Below, piece after piece: positions 29,368 through 37,650 of a stretch of 64,000 nucleotides of DNA. Every line of letters begins with the position of its first letter. Positions within the stretch are counted from its first letter, which is position 1. The translations under genes were made by a program, and so were the position numbers. The stretch comes from Pseudomonas sp. NKUCC02_KPG (GTDB lineage: Bacteria > Pseudomonadota > Gammaproteobacteria > Pseudomonadales > Pseudomonadaceae). Location of the stretch: assembly GCF_019345465.1 (NCBI RefSeq), contig NZ_JAHKRC010000001.1, positions 1 through 64,000 on the forward strand. Direction: 5' to 3'. Under the pieces are notes generated by a model, which was not told the origin of the DNA, did no database searches, and worked only from the letters and a program-made list of their open reading frames with translations.

Positions 29368-30711
29368 ATGTTGACCTGTTCTGTACACCCGCTGCCCTAT
29401 CTCGCCAATCCCGCTGACTATTTCGCGGTGATTCGTCATGCGCCTGGCGCCGTACTGCTCGACAGTGGCCGCCCCACCGCAGACCGCGGACGCTACGACC
29501 TGATGAGTGCCCGGCCACAGGCAGAACTGTCCCTGCAACCCGGCGAATCAGGGCGCGCTTTCTTACAGCGCCTGCGTGACAACCTCACACAAATGGGCAA
29601 TGCCACACTCCCGCCCGAATACGACCTGCCCTTTGCCGGCGGGTTGATCGGCTACTTGAGCTACGACTTTGGCCGACAGCTCGAACAGCTGCCCGCCCAC
29701 GCCCTTGACGACCTGAACCTGCCAGATGCGCGACTGGGCCTGTATACCTGGGCACTGATCAGCGACCATCAGGCATCCACCAGCCAACTGGTGTTTCACC
29801 CAGGCTGCGAGCCGCTGGAGCGTGAGCATCTGATCCAGCTGTTCTCTCAGCCCGCAGCGTTACACAACGGCCCGTTTTCGCTCAAAACACCGATGCAGCC
29901 TGACATCAGCGCCAGCCAGTACGAGCAGGCCCTGGCCCGAATCCATCGCTACATTCAGGCCGGCGACTGTTACCAGGTCAATTACACCCAACGTTTCAGC
30001 GCCCAGTGCGAAGGCGATGCCTGGACCGCCTATTGCGCTTTGCGCGCTGCCTGCCCGACGCCTTTTTCCGGGTTTGCGAGCCTGCCTGACGGCAACGCCA
30101 TTTTGAGCCTGTCCCCCGAACGCTTTGTGCGTGTCAGCCACAATCATGTGGAAACGCGCCCGATCAAAGGCACCCGCCCACGGGGCAAAGACAGCGCCGA
30201 AGATGCTGCGAACGCCGCCGAACTGCTCGCCAGTCCCAAGGATCGAGCAGAAAACCTGATGATCGTCGACCTGTTGCGCAATGACCTGGGGCGCACGTGC
30301 CGTACCGGTTCAGTGAGCGTGCCGCAGCTGTTTACCCTCGAAAGCTATCCCAATGTCCACCACCTGGTGAGCAGCGTCATCGGCGAGCTGGCTGACGGCA
30401 AAGACGCCCTGGACCTGATCGGCGACAGCTTCCCGGGCGGCTCGATTACCGGGGCCCCGAAGATCCGCGCGATGCAAATCATCGATGAACTGGAACCCAC
30501 GCGCCGCAGCATTTACTGCGGCTCACTGCTGTACCTTGATGTGCGCGGAGAAATGGACAGCTCCATCGCAATCCGCAGCCTGCTGATCAAGGACGGACGG
30601 GTCAGCTGCTGGGGCGGCGGCGGAATCGTTGCCGACTCCGACTGGCAGGACGAGTACCAGGAATCCATCACCAAAGTGAAGGTACTGCTCGATACGCTGC
30701 GAACCCTGTAG
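29368..30711 (+). CDS. pabB: Aminodeoxychorismate synthase component I
   Basis: 447 residues from ATG 29368 (MLTCSVHPLPY); ATG 29350 is in frame and neither has a clear binding site. The chorismate-binding domain has the PIKGTRPRG motif, where the Lys is the residue that distinguishes PabB from anthranilate and isochorismate synthases, then MIVDLLRNDLGR and FPGGSITGAPKIRAM. With a PabA amidotransferase it makes 4-amino-4-deoxychorismate for folate. Single gene; 68 bp to cysH. Confidence 0.94.
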   Translation: MLTCSVHPLPYLANPADYFAVIRHAPGAVLLDSGRPTADRGRYDLMSARPQAELSLQPGESGRAFLQRLRDNLTQMGNATLPPEYDLPFAGGLIGYLSYDFGRQLEQLPAHALDDLNLPDARLGLYTWALISDHQASTSQLVFHPGCEPLEREHLIQLFSQPAALHNGPFSLKTPMQPDISASQYEQALARIHRYIQAGDCYQVNYTQRFSAQCEGDAWTAYCALRAACPTPFSGFASLPDGNAILSLSPERFVRVSHNHVETRPIKGTRPRGKDSAEDAANAAELLASPKDRAENLMIVDLLRNDLGRTCRTGSVSVPQLFTLESYPNVHHLVSSVIGELADGKDALDLIGDSFPGGSITGAPKIRAMQIIDELEPTRRSIYCGSLLYLDVRGEMDSSIAIRSLLIKDGRVSCWGGGGIVADSDWQDEYQESITKVKVLLDTLRTL

Positions 30712-30779
30712 CCCGCGCTTTTTGCTAAGATCGCGTCACTAGAGAGCGCCAAGCGCCATTTACTGTAGGAAGCCGCCTG

Positions 30780-31514
30780 ATGAGCCATCCGTTCGACGTC
30801 GCTGAACTCGCCGCGACATACGCCAGCAAGTCCCCGCAAGACATACTCAAACTCGCCTTCGAACACTTTGGCGACGACCTCTGGATTTCCTTCAGTGGCG
30901 CCGAAGACGTGGTGCTGGTGGACATGGCCTGGAAACTCAACAAGAACGTCAAGGTTTTCAGCCTCGACACCGGCCGCCTGCACCCCGAGACCTACCGGTT
31001 CATCGAGCAAGTGCGCGATCACTACAAGATTCAGATCGAGCTGATCTCGCCGGATCAAACCAGGCTTGAACCGTTCGTGAAGGAAAAAGGCCTGTTCAGC
31101 TTCTATAAGGACGGGCATGGCGAATGCTGTGGCGTGCGCAAAATCGAGCCGCTGCGCCGCAAACTGTCGACAGTCAAAGCCTGGGCGACCGGCCAGCGCC
31201 GCGACCAGAGCCCGGGCACTCGCAGCCAGGTCGCAGCACTGGAAATCGACGGCGCGTTCTCGACGCCGGAACGCACCCTGTACAAGTTCAACCCGCTGGC
31301 ACAGATGACCAGCGAAGAGGTCTGGGGCTATATCCGCATGCTGGAACTGCCGTACAACAGCCTGCATGAGCGCGGTTTTATCAGCATCGGCTGCGAGCCC
31401 TGCACCCGTCCGGTCCTGCCCAACCAGCACGAGCGCGAAGGCCGCTGGTGGTGGGAAGAAGCCACGCAGAAAGAATGCGGGCTGCATGCCGGCAATCTGA
31501 TCGCCAAGAATTGA
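30780..31514 (+). CDS. cysH: Adenylylsulfate (APS) reductase of the CysH family, 4Fe-4S type
   Basis: 244 residues. The [11 protein letters not shown] nucleotide loop (40-50) precedes the CysH fold. Two cysteine pairs, Cys116-Cys117 and Cys205-x2-Cys208, mark the [4Fe-4S] cluster found in assimilatory APS reductases and absent from E. coli PAPS reductase. The C-terminal KECGLH carries catalytic Cys233. So the enzyme should reduce APS directly, with thioredoxin as donor, in cysteine synthesis. AGGA precedes the ATG by about 10 bases. Confidence 0.95.
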   Translation: MSHPFDVAELAATYASKSPQDILKLAFEHFGDDLWISFSGAEDVVLVDMAWKLNKNVKVFSLDTGRLHPETYRFIEQVRDHYKIQIELISPDQTRLEPFVKEKGLFSFYKDGHGECCGVRKIEPLRRKLSTVKAWATGQRRDQSPGTRSQVAALEIDGAFSTPERTLYKFNPLAQMTSEEVWGYIRMLELPYNSLHERGFISIGCEPCTRPVLPNQHEREGRWWWEEATQKECGLHAGNLIAKN

Positions 31515-31524
31515 TCCGTTTCCC

Positions 31525-31599
31525 GTAGTCGCTGCCGAAGGCGGCGAGCTTTTGATTGGGTGATTGAGTCAAAAGCTCGCCGCCTGCGGCAGCGACTAC
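31525..31599. repeat. Inverted repeat of the second family after cysH
   Basis: GTAGTCGCTGCCGAAGGCGG and its inverted partner CCGCCTGCGGCAGCGACTAC, with CGAGCTTTTGA/TCAAAAGCTCG forming a continuous long inner stem around a short loop. It starts about 10 bases after the cysH stop and may act as its terminator. Confidence 0.85.
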
Positions 31600-31646
31600 A
31601 TCTTCTGCCGTCCACCTTGCGTTTACCCCAGACTTTCGTTAAGAAT

Positions 31647-31665
31647 TGGTAATTATTCTCAATAA
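31647..31665. promoter_or_regulatory. Candidate Fur box before the iron sigma gene
   Basis: TGGTAATTATTCTCAATAA resembles the AT-rich 19-bp Fur site, including the ATTCTCA core common in Pseudomonas. Its position 18 bases before the FecI-like start fits iron repression. The match is by eye and imperfect. Confidence 0.55.
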
Positions 31666-31682
31666 CGTTTGGGCAAAGTCCT

Positions 31683-32201
31683 ATGTCTTCGGGTGAACCC
31701 CCTTACCAGGCAACTATTACTGAGCTGTACTGCGAACATCACGGCTGGCTGTTTGGCTGGCTGCGCAGAAAGCTTGGTTGCGCACACAATGCGGCGGATC
31801 TGGCACAGGACACCTTCACCCGAATTCTCAATGCCCGCGAGTCGGTGGCGACTCTGCGTGAGCCCCGCGCCTTCTTGAGCACTACGGCACGCCGACTGAT
31901 CATCGATCAGGTGCGCCGCAAACAAATAGAGAACGCCTACCTCCAGGAGCTGGCCCTCACGACAGAAACACTCGAGAACTTTCAATCACCCGAGCAGATC
32001 CTTGCCACCCTGGAAGCCCTCGAGCAGATAGCGTTTATCCTTGAGGGCATGCAGGACAAGGCGCGCCAGGCGTTTGTGCTGTATTACCTGGACGGCCTGA
32101 CCCAGTGTGAGATTGCCCGACAACTGGGGTTATCTGATCGTACGGTGCGCAAGTATCTGATCCAGGCCCTGCTGCACTGCAGTCACAGCCTGGATACCTG
32201 A
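31683..32201 (+). CDS. FecI-like extracytoplasmic-function sigma factor
   Basis: 172 residues. Region 2 (LYCEHHGWLFGWLRRKLGCAHNAADLAQDTFTRIL) and region 4 (YYLDGLTQCEIARQLGLSDRTVRKYLIQALLHC) are typical of iron-starvation sigma factors. It is followed after 7 bases by its FecR-type anti-sigma and then by a TonB receptor with a signalling domain. It should switch on the receptor when the siderophore is bound. Likely iron-repressed by Fur through the site at 31647-31665. Confidence 0.93.
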   Translation: MSSGEPPYQATITELYCEHHGWLFGWLRRKLGCAHNAADLAQDTFTRILNARESVATLREPRAFLSTTARRLIIDQVRRKQIENAYLQELALTTETLENFQSPEQILATLEALEQIAFILEGMQDKARQAFVLYYLDGLTQCEIARQLGLSDRTVRKYLIQALLHCSHSLDT

Positions 32202-32208
32202 AACCGCC

Positions 32209-33195
32209 ATGCCAGAGCCGCGCCAGACAATAGACGAGCAAGCCGCCGAATGGATTTTGCGCCTGCACGAAGAAGGCTTCAGTGAATCACTGCGCCTGGA
32301 GTTCGAGCGCTGGAAGCAACAAAGCCCGAAACACGCTGGCGCCGCCCTGCGCATGCAGGATGTGATCAACCGCCTGCAGTCCTTGCGCGAACACTCGGCT
32401 CCGGCAAAAGCGGCCCTCAACGCAGGGTTCAATCGGCGCAAACCTGCAACCCAACGCAAGCAGGTCCTGCGCGCACTGCTGATTGCCGGCTGCCTGGCAG
32501 TCCCCGTCACGCTGGTCATGAAAAGCCCTTATCCCGAACAATGGATGGCCGATATCAGCACCGGCCCCAACGACTGGAAGACCCAGCGCCTTGCCGACAA
32601 CTCGACCCTTACCCTCAACGGCACCAGCGCGGTCAACGTGCATTTCGATGGTCAAGAGCGGCGTATTGAATTGCTGCAGGGTGAAGTACTGGTCGACGTT
32701 GCGCACGACAGCGCCCGCCCCTTTTTCGTACAGACGGCTCAAGGCAGCATGCGCGCACTGGGCACCCGCTTCGTGGTCAAACGCCAGGGTGATACCACCG
32801 TCTTGAGCATGTTGCAGTCGAGAGTCGCGGCGCAGAGCGCAAACGAGCAGCAAACTCTGGAAGTGGGTGCTGGTTCCCGGGCATTGATTCGCAGCGACTC
32901 GGTCGAGCTCTCGGGAACGGTCTCTGCCGCGAGCATCAATCAAGCCTGGGAGCGCCATCAACTGGTGGTTGAAAACCAGCCCCTGCCCCAGGTTCTTGAC
33001 GAAATTTCCCGGCATCGACGGGGCCATCTCCAGTTTGATCGCGAGGCCCTGGCCAGCTTGCGCGTTTCGGCAGTGCTGCCTCTGGACGATACCGATCAGG
33101 CACTGCAACTGATCGCCGAAACCCTGCCCCTGCAGATAAAGAACTACACCCCGTGGCTCATTGTGATCAGCCAGCTGCAGCCGCCTAAAAAATAA
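32209..33195 (+). CDS. FecR-like anti-sigma regulator
   Basis: 328 residues. A cytoplasmic N-terminal sigma-binding region (QAAEWILRLHEEGFSE) precedes one membrane span (about 86-105, LRALLIAGCLAVPVTLVM). A periplasmic FecR domain (about 125-225) and a C-terminal domain with the LPLQIKNYTPWLIVI end follow. It relays the state of the receptor plug to the sigma factor. Directly downstream of the sigma gene. Confidence 0.92.
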   Translation: MPEPRQTIDEQAAEWILRLHEEGFSESLRLEFERWKQQSPKHAGAALRMQDVINRLQSLREHSAPAKAALNAGFNRRKPATQRKQVLRALLIAGCLAVPVTLVMKSPYPEQWMADISTGPNDWKTQRLADNSTLTLNGTSAVNVHFDGQERRIELLQGEVLVDVAHDSARPFFVQTAQGSMRALGTRFVVKRQGDTTVLSMLQSRVAAQSANEQQTLEVGAGSRALIRSDSVELSGTVSAASINQAWERHQLVVENQPLPQVLDEISRHRRGHLQFDREALASLRVSAVLPLDDTDQALQLIAETLPLQIKNYTPWLIVISQLQPPKK

Positions 33196-33271
33196 TAATT
33201 CCCATTCGTTCCGCTTTTCCCGAGTCAGCCGTCAAGGTAGGTACAACGACTCATAAAGGACTGCGCTTTCC

Positions 33272-35710
33272 ATGCTGACTTCCTCCAACCTGCGCGGGCG
33301 CTTTGGCCCGCGTACCTGCACGCCGCTGGCCCTGGCAATTCACTTGATTGTCGCCTCGGCGACCGGAGTGCTCTGCACCTCGACCGCTCAGGCACAATCG
33401 GCGGCCGTGCAAACCTATGACATTCCAGCCGGCCCGCTGAGCAACGCGCTCAATCGCTTCGCGCAACAGGCCGGTGTGGCAATCATTTTTCAGTCAAGCA
33501 ACCTGGAAGGCCTGTCGACTCCCGGCCTGCATGGCGCCTACAACGAACAAAGCGGATTCGAAGCATTGTTGCGTGGCAGCGGCTACACCGCGGTTAAAAG
33601 CGCCAATGGCTATATGCTCGACGCTCTACCGGCTGCAGGCGGCTCGCTGGAGTTGGGCGCCACACAGGTCAGCGCCAATCAGCTGGGCACTATTACCGAA
33701 GGTTCCGGTTCCTACACCCCAGGCTCCATCGCCACCGCAACACGCATGGTGCTGACACCGCGAGAAACACCGCAGTCGATTTCCGTAGTGACGCGCCAGG
33801 CAATGGACGACTTTGGCCTCAACTCGATCGATGATGTGATGCGCCACACCCCCGGCATCACCGTGGCCACCTACGACAGTGATCGCACCAGCTATTACTC
33901 CCGCGGCTTTGCGATCAAGAACTTTCAATACGATGGCATCCCTATTCTGCAAGACCCGCAATATTCTGCCGGGCACACACTGACCGACACCGCGATCTAT
34001 GACCGGGTCGAGATCCTCAAGGGGGCAACCGGACTGCTCACCGGCGCTGGCGGGCCGGGCGGCACGATCAATATGGTGCGTAAAAAACCCACCCGGGAAT
34101 TCAAGGCACACATCGACGTAGGCGCTGGCTCCTGGAACAACTACCGCTCCGAGATCGATGTCAGCGGCCCTTTGACCGAGAGCGGCAATGTCCGTGGCCG
34201 GGCTGTGGCGGCCTATCAGGACAAACACTCGTTCATGGACCATTACAAGCGCGACAGCGAGGTCTACTACGGGATTCTTGAGGTAGATCTGAGCCCTGAC
34301 ACCCTGCTGACACTTGGCGCCGACTATCAGGACAACAACCCAAAAGGCTCCAGCTGGTCGGGCAGCGCATCGCTGTTCAACTCCAACGGAGATCGCATCA
34401 GCACCCCACGTTCGTTCAACAACGGTACCAAGTGGAGCAGCTGGAAGCAGTACACCCGAACCGTGTTCTCGACCCTGGAACACAATTTCGACAATGGCTG
34501 GGTCGTCAAAGGGCAGTACAACCACCAGATCAACGGCTATAACGCTCCACTGGGCGCACTGCTCGACCCGGACGCCACCACCGGCCTGGCGCCGATCCTT
34601 GCACGCAAGTACACCGGCGAATACGTCAGCGACAGCGGCGACCTTTTTGCCACCGGCCCTTTCAGCCTGCTGGGGCGCGAGCACGAACTGGTGGTCGGCG
34701 GCTCGGTATCCAGATCCCATTGGACCGGCAAGGATTACACCAATGCCAACATGGGCAACAACGCCTACGACTACTACAACTGGAAAGGCGACGCGCCGGA
34801 ACCGGACTGGCGCAACGTGACTTCATACAATGATGAAACCACGCGCCAGGTCGGCACCTACATGACCGGCCGCTTCAGCCTGACAGACGACTTGAAGCTG
34901 ATGCTGGGCACCCGAGTGGCCAACTACACACTGACTGGTACCAGCCACGCCAAAGACACTGGCAAAGTGCTCCCATATGCCGCCTTGATCTACGACATCA
35001 ACGACACTATTTCTGCCTACACCAGCTATACAGAAATCTTCTTGCCACAGTCGTACTACCGCAATCGCGACAACAAGATGCTTGAACCCGATGAAGGCAC
35101 CAACTACGAGCTGGGGCTGAAAGGCGAATTCTTTGATGGTCGCCTGAACTCAAGCCTCGCGTATTTCGAAGTGCATCAGGACAACCGCCCTGAAGCAGAT
35201 ACGGCCTACAACGGCAATCCAACCAACCCGGACATTGACTACGCCTATAAAGGCATCAAAGCCACGACCAAGGGTTACGAAGCAGAAATCTCCGGGGAGC
35301 TGATGCCGGGTTGGCAGTTGCAGGCGGGCTACACACACAAGGTGGTGCGTGACCAGAGCGGGAAAAAGGTTTCGACATGGGAGCCTGAGGACCAGATCAA
35401 CCTGTATACCAGCTACAAGCTGACCGGTGATCTCGACAAATTGACCCTGGGCGGCGGCGTTCGGTGGCAAAGCACGGGCTGGCAGGTGCTGACCAACTGG
35501 AACAAAGGCGGCGTCGAGGAAAAATTCTCCCAGGATCCGTACTGGCTGGTTGATTTGATGGCGCGCTATCAGATTTCAAAAAACCTCTCGGCTACCGTCA
35601 ACCTCAACAACGTGTTCGACAAGGCGTATTACACCAACATCGGTTTTTACAACTCGTCGTACTACGGAGACCCGCGCAACGTCATGGTGACAACGCGCTG
35701 GGATTTCTAG
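33272..35710 (+). CDS. TonB-dependent ferric-siderophore receptor with signalling domain
   Basis: 812 residues. Signal peptide to about residue 41 (AQA). An STN signalling domain (about 48-115, YDIPAGPLSNALNRFAQQAG) is followed by a TonB-box region near 127-132, a plug (ETPQSISVVTRQAMDD, RGFAIKNFQYDGIP, about 165-270) and a 22-strand barrel ending in terminal Phe (RWDF). The domain order is that of FpvA/FhuE-type hydroxamate receptors. The cognate siderophore cannot be named; no synthesis genes are near, so it may be a xenosiderophore. AAAGGA precedes the ATG by 11 bases; the STN domain pairs it with the FecR-like protein upstream. Confidence 0.93.
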   Translation: MLTSSNLRGRFGPRTCTPLALAIHLIVASATGVLCTSTAQAQSAAVQTYDIPAGPLSNALNRFAQQAGVAIIFQSSNLEGLSTPGLHGAYNEQSGFEALLRGSGYTAVKSANGYMLDALPAAGGSLELGATQVSANQLGTITEGSGSYTPGSIATATRMVLTPRETPQSISVVTRQAMDDFGLNSIDDVMRHTPGITVATYDSDRTSYYSRGFAIKNFQYDGIPILQDPQYSAGHTLTDTAIYDRVEILKGATGLLTGAGGPGGTINMVRKKPTREFKAHIDVGAGSWNNYRSEIDVSGPLTESGNVRGRAVAAYQDKHSFMDHYKRDSEVYYGILEVDLSPDTLLTLGADYQDNNPKGSSWSGSASLFNSNGDRISTPRSFNNGTKWSSWKQYTRTVFSTLEHNFDNGWVVKGQYNHQINGYNAPLGALLDPDATTGLAPILARKYTGEYVSDSGDLFATGPFSLLGREHELVVGGSVSRSHWTGKDYTNANMGNNAYDYYNWKGDAPEPDWRNVTSYNDETTRQVGTYMTGRFSLTDDLKLMLGTRVANYTLTGTSHAKDTGKVLPYAALIYDINDTISAYTSYTEIFLPQSYYRNRDNKMLEPDEGTNYELGLKGEFFDGRLNSSLAYFEVHQDNRPEADTAYNGNPTNPDIDYAYKGIKATTKGYEAEISGELMPGWQLQAGYTHKVVRDQSGKKVSTWEPEDQINLYTSYKLTGDLDKLTLGGGVRWQSTGWQVLTNWNKGGVEEKFSQDPYWLVDLMARYQISKNLSATVNLNNVFDKAYYTNIGFYNSSYYGDPRNVMVTTRWDF

Positions 35711-35725
35711 ACGATAAAAGCGTTA

Positions 35726-35769
35726 CCGTAGCAACTGCCGAAGGAACGAGGCTGCTGCTACGGGTTTTT
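35726..35769 (+). terminator. Terminator after the TonB receptor
   Basis: CCGTAGCA ... TGCTACGG stem (loop partly CTGC-rich) followed by GTTTTTG, 16 bases beyond the stop. Confidence 0.75.
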
Positions 35770-35794
35770 GACCGTCAACAAAAACACACGCGCA

Positions 35795-35820
35795 CAAAAA
35801 AGCCTGCACTAGGCAGGCTT
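35795..35820 (-). terminator. Terminator of the tRNA-Asp/Val array
   Basis: AAGCCTGC-CTAGT-GCAGGCTT read leftward, followed by a U run (A run at 35795-35800 on the plus strand). It lies 42 bases beyond the last tRNA. Confidence 0.88.
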
Positions 35821-35861
35821 CTTGCTGATCACAAGCGTTCAAGGGGCTTGTGTTCAAAATA

Positions 35862-35938
35862 TGGCGCAGCGGACGGGACTCGAACCCGCGACCCCCGGCG
35901 TGACAGGCCGGTATTCTAACCGACTGAACTACCGCTGC
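35862..35938 (-). tRNA. tRNA-Asp (GTC)
   Basis: 77 nt, acceptor GCAGCGG/CCGCTGC, anticodon GTC in CCTGTCACG, T-arm TTCGAGTC, encoded CCA. Identical to the copy at 36251-36327. Confidence 0.97.
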
Positions 35939-35957
35939 GCGTAACATTGAAAGTAAG

Positions 35958-36033
35958 TGGTGGGTGATGACGGGATCGAACCGCCGACCCTCTGCTTGTA
36001 AGGCAGATGCTCTCCCAGCTGAGCTAATCACCC
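35958..36033 (-). tRNA. tRNA-Val (TAC)
   Basis: 76 nt, acceptor GGGTGAT/ATCACCC, anticodon TAC in CTTACAAG, encoded CCA. It precedes tRNA-Asp in the transcript by 19 bases. Confidence 0.97.
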
Positions 36034-36151
36034 TTTACTTCACTTTCGTTGCGGGGCGCATTCTCTCACACTTTTTGTGTAAGTGGTTGTTTTTATTCAA
36101 GTTTTTTTCAAAACCCGGTAAAAACTTCCGTTTCCAACGCCCTGCATCTTT

Positions 36152-36175
36152 GATTTTGCAGCGAACTGCAAAATC
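36152..36175. other. Perfect 10-bp hairpin between the two tRNA pairs
   Basis: GATTTTGCAG-CGAA-CTGCAAAATC is a perfect stem with a tetraloop. No T run follows on either strand, so it is not a standard terminator. A processing or pausing element in the tRNA precursor is possible. Confidence 0.55.
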
Positions 36176-36250
36176 GAAGCCTTTCAGGAAAGCCTGCATT
36201 CAGCGAGCTTGCCCAACCACAAGCGTTCAAGGGGCTTGTGGTACAAAAAA

Positions 36251-36327
36251 TGGCGCAGCGGACGGGACTCGAACCCGCGACCCCCGGCGTGACAGGCCGG
36301 TATTCTAACCGACTGAACTACCGCTGC
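36251..36327 (-). tRNA. tRNA-Asp (GTC), second copy
   Basis: 77 nt and identical to the first copy. Both copies are followed on the transcript by the same CACAAGC...GCTTGTG stem (36219-36241 and the equivalent near 35830-35852), so the duplication includes flanks. Confidence 0.97.
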
Positions 36328-36346
36328 GCGTAACACTGTGAGCGAA

Positions 36347-36422
36347 TGGTGGGTGATGACGGGATCGAACCGCCGACCCTCTGCTTGTAAGGCAGATGCT
36401 CTCCCAGCTGAGCTAATCACCC
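36347..36422 (-). tRNA. tRNA-Val (TAC), promoter-proximal copy
   Basis: 76 nt, anticodon TAC, encoded CCA. Its 5' end lies about 15 bases downstream of the predicted transcription start near 36438. Confidence 0.97.
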
Positions 36423-36444
36423 TTTCACTCTCGGTGTGGCGCGC

Positions 36445-36473
36445 ATTCTACGTAGCGACCTATAGTCTGGCAA
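36445..36473 (-). promoter_or_regulatory. Sigma70 promoter of the tRNA-Val/Asp array
   Basis: Minus-strand -35 TTGCCA (36468-36473), 17-bp spacer, -10 TAGAAT (36445-36450) and the GCGCGCC discriminator, the same design as the tRNA-Glu/Gly promoter at 639-667. No equally good promoter is seen for the second pair, so all four tRNAs are probably co-transcribed. Confidence 0.8.
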
Positions 36474-36582
36474 GCACTTTTTAAAATAATTTTTCTAACG
36501 GTGACAAAGGCTTAGCGCAGGGTTGGCCTATTAAGGCTATCAAGCGAATAATGCGTCTTTGTATAAAGGAGTGATTCACCCC

Positions 36583-37503
36583 ATGTGGTTCAAAAACCTG
36601 CTTATCTATCGCCTGACCCAAGATCTGCCTTTTGATGCGCAGGTGCTGGAAACTGCACTGGCCACCAAATTGGCCCGCCCGTGTTCAAGCCAGGAAGTAG
36701 CCACCTACGGTTTCGTTGCCCCGTTCGGCAAAGGCGAAGACGCGCCACTGGTTCACGTCAGCCAGGACTTCCTGCTGATCGCCGCCCGTAAAGAAGAACG
36801 TATCCTGCCAAGCAGCGTTGTACGTGATGCTTTGAAGGAGAAGGTCGAAGAGATCGAAGCCGAGCAAATGCGCAAGGTCTACAAGAAGGAGCGCGATCAG
36901 CTCAAGGATGAAATTATCCAGGCTTTTCTGCCGCGTGCCTTTATTCGCCGCTCGGCGACCTTTGCCGCCATCGCTCCCAAGCAGGGCCTGATCCTGGTCA
37001 ATGCTTCAAGCCCAAAACGCGCCGAAGACCTGCTGTCTACCTTGCGTGAAGTGATCGGCTCGCTGCCCGTTCGCCCTCTCGCAGTCAAAATCGCACCTAG
37101 CGCCGTCATGACCGAATGGGTCAAGACCCAAAAAGCCGCCGACAACTTCTTCGTCCTCGACGAATGCGAGCTGCGCGATACCCATGAAGACGGCGGCATC
37201 ATTCGCTGCAAGCGTCAGGACCTGACCAGCGACGAAATCCAGCTGCACTTGAGCACCGGTAAAGTGGTTACCCAACTGTCGCTGGCGTGGCAGGACAAAC
37301 TGTCGTTCGTGCTGGACGACAAACTGGTGGTCAAACGCCTCAAGTTCGAAGACTTGCTGCAAGACCAGGCTGAACAGGACGGCGGTGACGACGACCTGGG
37401 CCAGCAGGACGCCAGCTTCACCCTGATGATGCTGACCTTCGGCGAGTTCTTGCCGCAGCTGTTCGAAGCATTGGGCGGCGAAGAGATTCCACAAGGGATC
37501 TAA
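36583..37503 (+). CDS. rdgC: Recombination-associated protein RdgC
   Basis: 306 residues from ATG 36583 ([13 protein letters not shown]), with AAAGGAG upstream; an earlier in-frame ATG at 36559 precedes that site and is rejected. The protein is cytoplasmic and full length. RdgC forms a ring around double-stranded DNA and limits RecA loading. Family stretches include [18 protein letters not shown] and [15 protein letters not shown]. Single gene, ending before an inverted repeat. Confidence 0.95.
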   Translation: MWFKNLLIYRLTQDLPFDAQVLETALATKLARPCSSQEVATYGFVAPFGKGEDAPLVHVSQDFLLIAARKEERILPSSVVRDALKEKVEEIEAEQMRKVYKKERDQLKDEIIQAFLPRAFIRRSATFAAIAPKQGLILVNASSPKRAEDLLSTLREVIGSLPVRPLAVKIAPSAVMTEWVKTQKAADNFFVLDECELRDTHEDGGIIRCKRQDLTSDEIQLHLSTGKVVTQLSLAWQDKLSFVLDDKLVVKRLKFEDLLQDQAEQDGGDDDLGQQDASFTLMMLTFGEFLPQLFEALGGEEIPQGI

Positions 37504-37516
37504 TAGCTCTCCTCCC

Positions 37517-37620
37517 GTAGCAGCTGCCGAAGGCTGCGAAAAGGGCCGAAGGACCTTCGCTTTCTATAAATGGAAGCGGGGTGTCGCTTCGCAACCATCG
37601 CAGCCTGCGGCAGCGACTAC
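37517..37620. repeat. Inverted repeat of the second family between rdgC and the symporter
   Basis: GTAGCAGCTGCCGAAGGCTGCGA and inverted TCGCAGCCTGCGGCAGCGACTAC arms with a less paired middle. Same family as 17256 and 31525. Confidence 0.8.
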
Positions 37621-37650
37621 AGGTTCAACACAACTATAAAAAGGACCACC

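Noticed and set aside
33272..35710. Naming the TonB receptor fpvA or fhuE
   Set aside because: The domain order fits both and no pyoverdine genes are near; the ligand cannot be told from sequence.
36060..36065. A second promoter (GAGAAT as -10) for the downstream tRNA-Val/Asp pair
   Set aside because: No acceptable -35 at 16-18 bp; co-transcription from 36445-36473 is simpler.
36152..36175. Rho-independent terminator between the tRNA pairs
   Set aside because: The stem is perfect but no T run follows on either strand.
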